The position numbers were made by a program, and so were the translations under genes. The notes under the pieces were generated by a model that was not told the DNA's origin, searched no databases, and saw only the letters and a program-made list of their open reading frames with translations. A stretch of DNA of 64,000 nt, taken from positions 334,415 to 398,414 of the forward strand of contig UBMP01000020.1 of the NCBI GenBank assembly GCA_900466575.1, read 5' to 3'. Numbering within the stretch: position 1 is the first letter of the stretch; the number at the start of each line of letters is the position of its first letter. This document shows, piece by piece, positions 34,570 to 42,260 of the stretch. This DNA comes from Hyphomicrobiales bacterium (GTDB lineage Bacteria > Pseudomonadota > Alphaproteobacteria > Rhizobiales > Rhizobiaceae).

Positions 34570-35415
34570 TCAGGCGGCGGTTTCAAGTGTCGGGGCGGGC
34601 CGCGTCAGCCAGCCGTCGTCGATTTCGGGCAGCGGAATGGCGTCGAGCAGCAGGCGCGTATAGGGCGATTGCGGGGCGTCGAACACGGTTTCGCAAGGCC
34701 CCTCCTCCACCATCTCGCCGAAGCGCATCACGGTGACGCGGTCGCAGACGGCGCGGATGACGGAGAGGTCGTGGCTAATGAAGGCCATGGAGAGACCCAT
34801 TTCCTGCGACAGCGCCTTCAGCAGGTTCAGCACCTGCGCCTGCGTCGAGACATCGAGACCGGAAACGATCTCGTCGGCGAGCACGAAATCTGGCTTCATC
34901 AGCACGGCGCGCGCAATCCCGATGCGCTGGCGCTGGCCGCCGGAGAGTTCGTGCGGCGCGCGCTCCAGCGTGACCGGCGGCAGCGACACGCGGTCGAGGA
35001 TGGCGCGTACCTGCCGCTCGGCATCGCGCCGGTCGGTGGCAAGCCCGTGCAGGAAGAGCGGTTCGGTGAGGATCTGGCGGATCGAGTGGCGCGGGTTGAG
35101 CGAGGCCATCGGGTCCTGGAAGATCATCTGCATGCGCCGGCGCAAGGGGCGCATGGCCTCGGGCGAAAGGTTCGTGATGTCCTGCTCGTCGAACCGGATC
35201 GTGCCGCCGGAAACGGGCACGAGCTTCAGCAGCGCCCGACCGAGCGTCGTCTTGCCCGAGCCGGATTCGCCGACAATGCCCACCGTCTCGCCGCGCCGGA
35301 TCGCAAGATCGACGCCATGCAGCACGCGCACGCCCGGCCGGCCATGGCCGAAGAGACCCTTGCTCATGCCATAGGTGACTTCGACGCCCTTCGCCTCAAA
35401 GAGAAGATCGCTCAT
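34570..35415 (-). CDS. Peptide-type ABC transporter ATPase (OppF/DppF-like)
   Basis: A 281-aa ATPase, MSDLLFEAKGVEVTYGMSKG onward. Walker A is VGESGSGKTT, the Q-loop is MIFQDPMASLNP, the signature is ELSGGQRQRIGIARAV, Walker B is FVLADEIVSGLD, and the His switch is in ISHDLSV. The open frame extends 37 codons upstream, but the ATG at 35415 follows the OppD-like stop by one base, standard for these operons. It is one of two ATPases powering the importer 34570-39834. The C-terminal tail has the oligopeptide-type SPYTRLLL. Confidence 0.92.
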   Translation of the reverse strand: MSDLLFEAKGVEVTYGMSKGLFGHGRPGVRVLHGVDLAIRRGETVGIVGESGSGKTTLGRALLKLVPVSGGTIRFDEQDITNLSPEAMRPLRRRMQMIFQDPMASLNPRHSIRQILTEPLFLHGLATDRRDAERQVRAILDRVSLPPVTLERAPHELSGGQRQRIGIARAVLMKPDFVLADEIVSGLDVSTQAQVLNLLKALSQEMGLSMAFISHDLSVIRAVCDRVTVMRFGEMVEEGPCETVFDAPQSPYTRLLLDAIPLPEIDDGWLTRPAPTLETAA

Positions 35416-35416
35416 C

Positions 35417-36289
35417 TCACACTCTCCTCTCGGCAATGCCGATCTCGGCGCGCAATTGCCGGAACACGGCTTCCGGCACGGGCTCCAGCCCGGCATTCGG
35501 CCGGTCATAGCGCGGGCCGGCGGCAATCAGCGCGCTGGTATAGATGTGTTTGGGCGCGGTCAGCATGTCGGCCGTCGCGCCGTCCTCAATCACCTTGCCG
35601 GCATAAAGCAGCGTCACGCGGTCGCAGATCTTGGCGACCACGCCGAGATCGTGGGTGACGAAGATCACCGCCGTGCCATGCGCTTCCTGCATGCGGCGGA
35701 TGAGGCGCAGGATTTCCTTCTGCACTGTCACATCCAGCGCCGTCGTCGGCTCGTCGGCCACGACCAGCTTCGGGTTCAGCGCGAAGGCCGAGGCGATGAG
35801 AATGCGCTGGCGCATGCCGCCGGAGAGTTCGTGCGGATAGGCGTTCAGAACCCGTTCCGGATTGCGGATCTGCACCTCGTCGAGAAGCTGTAGCGCGCGT
35901 TCGTGTGCCTGCGCCTTGCTCATGCCGAGCTTGAGGCGAAGGCCGTCCGTCAGCTGCGCCTCGATGCGCCGCGCCGGGTTCAGCGCCGTCTGCGGGTCCT
36001 GCGGGATCAGGGTGATGTCGCGGCCCATGATGTCGGAGAGCTCGCGGCGCGGCATGGCGAGCAGATCGCGCCCCTCGAAGCGGATGAAGCCGCCGGTGAC
36101 TTTCACGGTCGAGGGCAGGATGCCCAGGAGTGCCTTCGCGATGGTCGATTTGCCGGCGCCGGATTCCCCGACGAGACCGCGCACCTCGCCCTTTTCGAGC
36201 GTCAGGGACACGTCGCGCAGCACGGGCGCGCCGCCGTCGCGGGTGGAAATGGCGCTGAGGCCTTCGATAGCAACAAGTGGTTGGGTCAT
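35417..36289 (-). CDS. Peptide-type ABC transporter ATPase (OppD/DppD-like)
   Basis: A 290-aa ATPase, MTQPLVAIEGLSAISTRDGG onward. Walker A is VGESGAGKSTIA, the Q-loop is LIPQDPQTALNP, the signature is ELSGGMRQRILIASA, Walker B is LVVADEPTTALD, and the His switch is in VTHDLGV. The frame is open upstream into the permease gene, but the ATG at 36289 gives a 4-bp overlap with the permease stop. Together with the OppF-like ATPase it forms the heterodimeric motor typical of dipeptide/oligopeptide/nickel importers. Confidence 0.92.
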   Translation of the reverse strand: MTQPLVAIEGLSAISTRDGGAPVLRDVSLTLEKGEVRGLVGESGAGKSTIAKALLGILPSTVKVTGGFIRFEGRDLLAMPRRELSDIMGRDITLIPQDPQTALNPARRIEAQLTDGLRLKLGMSKAQAHERALQLLDEVQIRNPERVLNAYPHELSGGMRQRILIASAFALNPKLVVADEPTTALDVTVQKEILRLIRRMQEAHGTAVIFVTHDLGVVAKICDRVTLLYAGKVIEDGATADMLTAPKHIYTSALIAAGPRYDRPNAGLEPVPEAVFRQLRAEIGIAERRV

Positions 36290-37188
36290 CGGCGCATCAC
36301 CGGGTCGAGCGCCTTGCGCAGACCGTTGCCCAACTGGTTGAAGGCGAGAACGGTGGCGAAGAGCGCAATGAGAGGAAAGACGAAAACCCACCATCCCTGA
36401 TGGATCATCTGGCGGCCTTGCGCGATCATGCCGCCCCAGGTCGGGATATCCGAGGAGAGCGAGAGACCGACAAAGGACAGGATCGCCTCGACAATGACGG
36501 CGATGCCCATTTCCAGGCTGACAAGGGCGATGAGCACGGGCGCGACATTCGGCAGGATCTCGCGCCAGAGAATATGGCTGCGGGAAAAGCCGATCGTTTC
36601 GGCCGCCATCACATAATCAAGCTGCGCCTGCGCCATCGTCTCGGCGCGGACCACGCGACAGAAGCGCGTCCAGTCGATGATGACGATGGCCGCGATGACC
36701 GAATGGAGCCCGGAGCCCAGCACGGCCACGAGCAGCACCGAAAGCAGAACCGGCGGAAAGGCCATCCAGATATCGACGAGGCGGGAAATGATCCGGTCTG
36801 CCCAGCCGCCATACCAGCCGGCGGCGAGACCCATTAGCGTGCCGATGATGGCGGAAAGGCTTGCGGCGACAAAGGCGACGGTGAGTGCAATGCGCGAACC
36901 GTAGAGCACGCGCGAGAGCACGTCGCGGCCGAGATCGTCGGTGCCGAGGTAATAGCCGGGTTCGGCACCGGCGGAGGTGGCGGGGGGCATGTTACCGAGC
37001 ATCAGGTCCTGCTCCAGCGGGTCCTTCGGCGCGATGTAAGGCGCGAAGATCGCGATCAGCAGGAGGAGGAGAAGGAAGCCGCCGGCGATCACCACCCGCG
37101 GTTCACGCAAAAGCGGTTTGATGGTTTTCATCGGCAGGCTCCGGAGGGGGACGGGGGCGTCCGTGGTGGTCGTGACGATCTCAGCCAT
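36286..37188 (-). CDS. Peptide-type ABC transporter permease (OppC/DppC-like)
   Basis: A 300-aa permease, MAEIVTTTTDAPVPLRSLPM onward. A long cytoplasmic N-terminus precedes the first membrane segment (VVIAGGFLLLLLLIAIFAPYI), as in DppC. The ABC loop region includes LDYVMAAETIGFSRSHILWREILP. The frame can start at GTG 37197, but the ATG at 37188 gives an 8-bp overlap with the preceding gene. A further ATG at 37131 with a better ribosome site (GGAG) is possible. It pairs with the OppB-like permease. Confidence 0.9.
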   Translation of the reverse strand: MAEIVTTTTDAPVPLRSLPMKTIKPLLREPRVVIAGGFLLLLLLIAIFAPYIAPKDPLEQDLMLGNMPPATSAGAEPGYYLGTDDLGRDVLSRVLYGSRIALTVAFVAASLSAIIGTLMGLAAGWYGGWADRIISRLVDIWMAFPPVLLSVLLVAVLGSGLHSVIAAIVIIDWTRFCRVVRAETMAQAQLDYVMAAETIGFSRSHILWREILPNVAPVLIALVSLEMGIAVIVEAILSFVGLSLSSDIPTWGGMIAQGRQMIHQGWWVFVFPLIALFATVLAFNQLGNGLRKALDPVMRR

Positions 37189-38191
37189 GGACGGCACCGC
37201 GGGGGTTCAGCCAGCCGGCGATGAGATCGACGAGAATGTTCACGAGAATGAAGATCGCGCCGAAGGTCAGCACGATGCCCTGGATCAGCGGCAGGTCGCG
37301 GTTGATCACCGCGTCGATCGCCATATTGCCAAGGCCGGGATAGGAGAAGATGCGCTCCACGATGACCGTGCCGCCGATCATGAAGGTGAATTGCACGCCC
37401 GTCAGCGTCAGCGTCGGGCCCACCGCATTGCGCAGCGCCTCCTGCAAGACGAGGCGCAGCGGCGACATGCCCTTCAGCCGGGCGAGCAGCACGTAATCCT
37501 GCACCATGGCTTCGGCGAGCGCTTCCTTCAGGGTCCTGACGACAATGGCGGCGAGCGGCAGGCCGAGCGCCAGCATGGGCATGACCATATGGGCGATGAG
37601 ATCGCCGAAGGCGGAGAAGTTGAGGGTGACCAGGCTTTCGATCAGGTAGAAATCCGTGTGGAAGTATGTCGAAAGCGTCGGATCGATACGGCCCGACAGC
37701 GGAAACACCGGCCAGAACACGCCCAGCAGCAGGACCAGCGCCAGCGCCCAGACGAAATCGGGCACGGCCAGAAACAGGCCGTTGATGAAATCCAGCGCCG
37801 GGTCGAGCGCGGTGCGGCGGGCGAGTGTCCCGAGCGTCGCAATCACGCCCCCGGCGACCACGCCGAAGACGAGGGCGGCGAAGGCCAGCTCCAGCGTCGC
37901 AGGCAGGCGCTCGCCGATCAGCTCCATGACATCGCGGCGCTGCGAGATCGAGGTGCCGAAATTGCCCTTCAGCACATCCATGAACCAGATGCCGAATTGC
38001 TGCGGCAGGCCGAGATCGAGGCCGTAATGGGCGCGTAGCGCCGCAATATCGGCGGGTGTGGCGCTCGGCGAAATCATCATGGCGATCGGATCGCCCGGCA
38101 CGATGCGCAGCAGACAGAAAACGATGACGGCCACGCCCAAAAGCGTCAGCACCGCCATGAAAAGACGATTGAGAAGATCGGAAGCGGTCAT
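37181..38191 (-). CDS. Peptide-type ABC transporter permease (OppB/DppB-like)
   Basis: A 336-aa permease, MTASDLLNRLFMAVLTLLGV onward, with about six hydrophobic segments. It has the DppB landmark VIVFCLLRIVPGDPIAMM and the ABC loop YVLLARLKGMSPLRLVLQEALRNA. It starts 107 bp after the binding-protein stop, and a very strong stem-loop lies in that gap. It would form the membrane channel for substrate delivered by the binding protein at 38299. Confidence 0.92.
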   Translation of the reverse strand: MTASDLLNRLFMAVLTLLGVAVIVFCLLRIVPGDPIAMMISPSATPADIAALRAHYGLDLGLPQQFGIWFMDVLKGNFGTSISQRRDVMELIGERLPATLELAFAALVFGVVAGGVIATLGTLARRTALDPALDFINGLFLAVPDFVWALALVLLLGVFWPVFPLSGRIDPTLSTYFHTDFYLIESLVTLNFSAFGDLIAHMVMPMLALGLPLAAIVVRTLKEALAEAMVQDYVLLARLKGMSPLRLVLQEALRNAVGPTLTLTGVQFTFMIGGTVIVERIFSYPGLGNMAIDAVINRDLPLIQGIVLTFGAIFILVNILVDLIAGWLNPRGAVHG

Positions 38192-38256
38192 GATGAAACC
38201 TTCCTGTTGCCGTCAGCGCCGGGGGTGGCAGGGCGCACGGGTCTGCGAACAGGGGC

Positions 38257-38290
38257 AAGCAGCGCCGCGCCAAAGGGCACGACGCTGCTT
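38257..38290 (-). terminator. Long stem-loop after the peptide-type binding-protein gene
   Basis: The minus strand folds as a 15-bp stem (AAGCAGCGTCGTGCC with GGCGCGGCGCTGCTT, two G-T pairs) around a CTTT loop. It starts 9 bp after the binding-protein stop and has no T-run behind it. Expected effect: partial termination or protection of the binding-protein mRNA, giving more binding protein than permease. Confidence 0.55.
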
Positions 38291-38298
38291 TCTTTATG

Positions 38299-39834
38299 TC
38301 AGGCCTTGGAGACCAGCGTCGGCTGAAGCGCGCTCGAAACGTTCGGCGTGACCTTGAGCGTCGACTTGAAGACGATGGGCTGCACATATTGCAACAGCGG
38401 GATCACATAGCCCTGCTCAGCAATATATTTGTCGGCGGCCTTCCAGCCGGCAATGCGCTTGGCCTCGTCCTTTTCGCCCCAAAGCGGGCCGATCAGCGCG
38501 TCTACGTCGTCGGTCTTCCAGCCGGAATGCGGCGACTTGGAGAACATGGCGAAGCCCGTCGAGGTCGTCGGATCGCCGATCGCGTTGCCCCAGTTGTAGA
38601 AGGCGGCGGGCGCGAGCTTGTGGCCGGCACGGAGCTCAAAGTGCTTGGCGATTTCGTAGACTTCGATTTCGGCGTCGATCCCGACCTTGCGCCACATGCC
38701 GACAATGGCCTGGATCATTTCATAATCCTTGGGCTTCAGGCCGCGCGTGGTCTGGATCTTGAACTTGACCGGCTTGTCCTTGGAATAGCCCGAGGCTTTC
38801 AGCAGCGCCACGGCCTTGTCCGGATCGTAAGTCACCTTGATCGACGGATCGAAGGCGGCATATTCCGGGGCTTCCAGCGTGTCGATCGGCACACCATAGC
38901 CGCGCAGCAGCTTCTTGATGATGCCGGCCTTGTCGATGGCGTGATGGGCGGCGAGGCGCACATTCTTGTCCAGCATCGGATCGACATTGGTGATGAAGAT
39001 CATGCCGATATCAGAGATCGGCGAGGAAACGCCGGCATAGCCCTTCTTGGCCTTGAGACGGTCGAACTCTTCATAGGGAATTTCGAGCGTGACGTCGGAC
39101 GAGCCGGACTCGATTTCGGCAACGCGGCTGGTCGGGTCGGTCACGAACTTGAAGATGACCGTGTCGAAGGCCGGCTTGGCGCCCCAATAGTTCGGGTTGG
39201 CCTTGAGACGCAGGAAGGAATTGCCTTCGTAGGCGTCGAACATGTAGGGCCCCGTGCCGATCGGCTTCTTTTCGAAACCTTCCGCGCCGACCTTTTCATA
39301 ATAGGCCTTGGGCAGAACGTAGCCGGTGAGGAAGGCCATCCACTTGAAGATGGTCGGATCGAAGTTGATGACGTCGGCATTGATGCGCTTGCCATCGACC
39401 TTGAAGTTGCCGATGCTCGCCCAGACGCTCGCCACCGGGTTGCCGGTTTCGGGCTTGCCGGCGCGGGTCAGTGACCAGACGACATCTTCCGGCGTCAGGT
39501 CCGAGCCGTCATGCCACTTCACGCCTTCGCGCACATCCATCCAGACCTTGGTCTTGTCATCGTTCCAGCCCCAGGCCGTCAGCAGGCCGGGCTCGAAGGA
39601 CAGATCCGGCTTCTGGCCGATATATTGATCATAGATGGAGCGATAGATCGCTTGGATCGCCGGGTTCACGCCGGAGAGGCCGACCGTGCCGTCGAAGGAC
39701 GGCAGGTTCGAGTTGAAGGCAATCGTCAGGGTGTTCGTTTCTGCGGCCTGAACCGGGATCCGGCCGGCGAGAATGCCGGTCAGAACGGTAGCCGCACCCA
39801 ATCCCAGTACGCCACGACGTGTGATGTCAGTCAT
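38299..39834 (-). CDS. Family 5 (peptide/nickel-type) ABC transporter substrate-binding protein
   Basis: A 511-aa periplasmic protein. The N-terminus MTDITRRGVLGLGAATVLTG is a twin-arginine-style signal with cleavage near VQA-AE. The SBP_bac_5 signature is visible in VREGVKWHDGSDLTPEDVVWSL and GTGPYMFDAYE. Such proteins bind peptides, opines, nickel or other small amphipathic molecules. Its operon sits between the indole-monooxygenase and indolepyruvate oxidoreductase genes. An indole or tryptophan conjugate is therefore an attractive but unproven ligand. AGGAG lies 6 bases before the ATG. Confidence 0.9.
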   Translation of the reverse strand: MTDITRRGVLGLGAATVLTGILAGRIPVQAAETNTLTIAFNSNLPSFDGTVGLSGVNPAIQAIYRSIYDQYIGQKPDLSFEPGLLTAWGWNDDKTKVWMDVREGVKWHDGSDLTPEDVVWSLTRAGKPETGNPVASVWASIGNFKVDGKRINADVINFDPTIFKWMAFLTGYVLPKAYYEKVGAEGFEKKPIGTGPYMFDAYEGNSFLRLKANPNYWGAKPAFDTVIFKFVTDPTSRVAEIESGSSDVTLEIPYEEFDRLKAKKGYAGVSSPISDIGMIFITNVDPMLDKNVRLAAHHAIDKAGIIKKLLRGYGVPIDTLEAPEYAAFDPSIKVTYDPDKAVALLKASGYSKDKPVKFKIQTTRGLKPKDYEMIQAIVGMWRKVGIDAEIEVYEIAKHFELRAGHKLAPAAFYNWGNAIGDPTTSTGFAMFSKSPHSGWKTDDVDALIGPLWGEKDEAKRIAGWKAADKYIAEQGYVIPLLQYVQPIVFKSTLKVTPNVSSALQPTLVSKA

Positions 39835-39889
39835 TTTGGACTCCTAAGTTCCCCTTGAACGGAATTCCGGTGGTTTCCGGATTTTGTGA

Positions 39890-39908
39890 TTGTTTGAAAC
39901 TTAAAATG
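39890..39908 (-). promoter_or_regulatory. Putative operator before the peptide-type ABC operon
   Basis: The plus strand has TTGTTTGAAACTTAAAATG, with the 11-mer AAACTTAAAAT at 39898-39908. The same 11-mer is found before the aromatic-CoA monooxygenase gene. It lies about 60-75 bp upstream of the binding-protein start, in the 258-bp gap before the divergent indolepyruvate oxidoreductase genes. Confidence 0.35.
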
Positions 39909-40050
39909 AAAATCTGGATTTTGACAAGGGTCGTTTCGGTAGTTTCGCAAAAATAATATGAAATGGAATATTTCCCTGCCGCCGCATATAAAGGCAATCA
40001 CGCGCGCAAGGGCCGGAGATTTATGCAATTGACACAATCCAGGAGATGAA

Positions 40051-40066
40051 ATATGCATTTGCATAT
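40051..40066. promoter_or_regulatory. Palindromic operator before indolepyruvate oxidoreductase genes
   Basis: ATATGCA-TT-TGCATAT is a perfect 7-bp inverted repeat with a 2-bp spacer, a size typical of MarR-family sites. It lies 27-42 bp before the preferred start of the alpha subunit. Near-identical TATG(C/T)AAATGCA elements stand before the isatin hydrolase gene, and TGTATGCATACA stands before the FAD oxidoreductase at 50603. Confidence 0.5.
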
Positions 40067-40092
40067 AACTTGCCAACAAGATGGGGAACGTC

Positions 40093-42246
40093 ATGGCAGA
40101 GAGATCATTTGCGCGTGAAGTCGAAGACCTGAAGCTGGGTGAGGGCGATGTTTTCAGAGGCGAAGGCATCCTCGCCATCACCAAGGCGCTCTTACAATCG
40201 GGCGTCTCTTACGTTGGCGGCTATCAGGGCTCGCCGATCTCGCATCTCATGGACGTGCTGGCGGACGCCAAGGACGTGATGGAAGAGCTGGGCGTTCATT
40301 TCGAAACGTCAGCCTCCGAAGCGGCCGCCGCCGCCATGCTGTCGGCCTCAGTCATGTATCCGGTGCGCGGCGCCGTCACCTGGAAGTCCACGGCCGGCAC
40401 GAATGTCGCCTCGGACGCACTTTCCAACCTCTCCTCCGGTGGCGTTACCGGCGGCGCGCTGATCATCATCGGCGAGGATTTCGGTGAAGGCTCCTCGATC
40501 ATGCAGGAGCGCAGCCATGCATTTGCGATGAAGTCGCAGATGTGGCTGATGACGCCCCGCCCCAACCTGCCCTCCATCGTCGAAGCAGTCGAAAAGGGCT
40601 TCGAACTGTCGGAAGCCTCCAACACGCCGGTCATGCTGCAGGTCGGCATCCGCTCCTGCCACGTCCACGGCCATTTCGTCGCCAAGGACAACAAGCGCCC
40701 CGACTATACGCTGAAGGAAGCGCTGGAAAATCCGCGGCGTGACCTCAGCCGCATCGTTCTGCCCCCGGCCTCCTTCGCGCATGAGAAGGAAAAGCTCGAA
40801 AAGCGCTGGCCCGCCGCCGTCGAGTTCATCAAGGCCAACAAGCTCAATGAGCATTTCGGCCCGGCTGAAGGCGAGATCGGCATCGTCCTGCAGGGTGGCG
40901 TCTATAATGGCGCGATGCGCGCGCTCCAGCATCTGGGCTTGGCGGACGTCTACGGCAATTGCCGCGTGCCGCTCTATGTCATGAACGTCTCCTACCCGAT
41001 GGTGGATGACGAACTGATCGCCTTCGCGGCCGGCAAGAAGGCCATCCTCATGGTCGAGGAAGGCGCACCGGAATATATCGAGCACACGCTGCACACGCTG
41101 TTCCGCCGCAAGGACATCCAGACCAAGGTGTCGGGCAAGGACGTCCTGCCGCTCGGCGGCGAATATACGACGCCGGTTCTCATCAAGGGTCTCGGCGCCT
41201 TCATCGAGGCCAATGCGCCGGGCCTGCTCGGCAACCGCCCGCCGGTGCCGAACCCCGATCCGATCCTCACCGATCCCAAGGTCAAGGCGCTTGCAGAGGT
41301 CGTGCCGCCGCGCCCCGCCGGCTTCTGCACCGGCTGTCCGGAGCGCCCGATCTTCGCGGCGATGAAGCTGGTGGAGAAGGAACTCGGGGAACATCACGTC
41401 TCGGCCGATATCGGCTGTCACCTCTTCTCCATCCTGCCTCCCTTCAATCTCGGCGGCACGACGATGGGTTACGGCCTTGGGCCTGCCTCGGCCTCCGCCT
41501 TCAATGTCGAGGCGGACAAGCGCTCCATCTCGGTCATGGGCGATGGCGGCTTCTGGCATAACGGTCTTGCCACCTCTGTCGGCAATGCCGTCTTCAACAA
41601 GCAGGATGGCGTCATCCTCGTGGTCGACAACTATTATTCGGCAGCCACGGGCGGCCAGGACGTCATGTCGTCCCGCGCGCTCAACCCGCGCCGCAAGACG
41701 AACAATTCCATCGTCAATGCGGTGAAGGGCATCGGCGCCACCTGGGTCCGCCAGATCGACCGCACTTATGATGTCGCCAAGATGCGCGACACGCTGAAGG
41801 AAGCGCTGACGACGAAGGAACCGGGTCCGAAGATCATCGTCGCCTCGTCCGAATGCATGCTCAACAAGCAGCGCCGCGTGAAGCCGCAATTCGCCAAGGC
41901 CGTCAAGGACGGCAAGCGCATGGTCAAGGAGCGCTTCGGCGTCGACGAGGATGTCTGCACGGGCGATCACGCCTGCATCCGCCTCTCCGGCTGTCCGTCG
42001 CTGTCGGTCAAGCACACGGATGATCCGCTGAAGGACGATCCGGTCGCAGCCATCGACAATTCCTGCGTCGGCTGCGGCAACTGCGGCGAGGTCTCGGAAG
42101 CAGCCGTGCTCTGCCCGTCCTTCTACCGTGCCGATGTCATCCACAATCCCACAGGCTGGGACCGCTTCGCGCATCGTGTGCGCAAGGCCGTCATCGGCTG
42201 GCTCCAGTCGCGCCGCGCCTCCGGCCGCGTCGTCTTCGCAGATTGA
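40093..42246 (+). CDS. iorA: Indolepyruvate ferredoxin oxidoreductase, alpha subunit with ferredoxin domain
   Basis: A 717-aa thiamine-diphosphate 2-oxoacid:ferredoxin oxidoreductase, MAERSFAREVEDLKLGEGDV onward. The pyruvate-binding domain begins GVSYVGGYQGSPISHLMD. The ThDP domain contains FCTGCPERP and VMGDGGFWHNGLATSVGNAV. The C-terminal Fe-S region has CTGDHACIRLSGC and CVGCGNC followed by CPSFY. ATG 40093 is preferred over 40081 because GGGGA precedes it. The complex converts indolepyruvate (or other aryl pyruvates) plus CoA to indoleacetyl-CoA and CO2, reducing ferredoxin. The beta subunit follows after 14 bp. Aryl-pyruvate specificity is inferred from family and context. Confidence 0.88.
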   Translation: MAERSFAREVEDLKLGEGDVFRGEGILAITKALLQSGVSYVGGYQGSPISHLMDVLADAKDVMEELGVHFETSASEAAAAAMLSASVMYPVRGAVTWKSTAGTNVASDALSNLSSGGVTGGALIIIGEDFGEGSSIMQERSHAFAMKSQMWLMTPRPNLPSIVEAVEKGFELSEASNTPVMLQVGIRSCHVHGHFVAKDNKRPDYTLKEALENPRRDLSRIVLPPASFAHEKEKLEKRWPAAVEFIKANKLNEHFGPAEGEIGIVLQGGVYNGAMRALQHLGLADVYGNCRVPLYVMNVSYPMVDDELIAFAAGKKAILMVEEGAPEYIEHTLHTLFRRKDIQTKVSGKDVLPLGGEYTTPVLIKGLGAFIEANAPGLLGNRPPVPNPDPILTDPKVKALAEVVPPRPAGFCTGCPERPIFAAMKLVEKELGEHHVSADIGCHLFSILPPFNLGGTTMGYGLGPASASAFNVEADKRSISVMGDGGFWHNGLATSVGNAVFNKQDGVILVVDNYYSAATGGQDVMSSRALNPRRKTNNSIVNAVKGIGATWVRQIDRTYDVAKMRDTLKEALTTKEPGPKIIVASSECMLNKQRRVKPQFAKAVKDGKRMVKERFGVDEDVCTGDHACIRLSGCPSLSVKHTDDPLKDDPVAAIDNSCVGCGNCGEVSEAAVLCPSFYRADVIHNPTGWDRFAHRVRKAVIGWLQSRRASGRVVFAD

Positions 42247-42260
42247 GAGGGGTAAGAACC

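Noticed and set aside
40348..42174. A 608-codon minus-strand frame opposite iorA
   Set aside because: Antisense shadow; iorA has ThDP and Fe-S motifs over the same bases.
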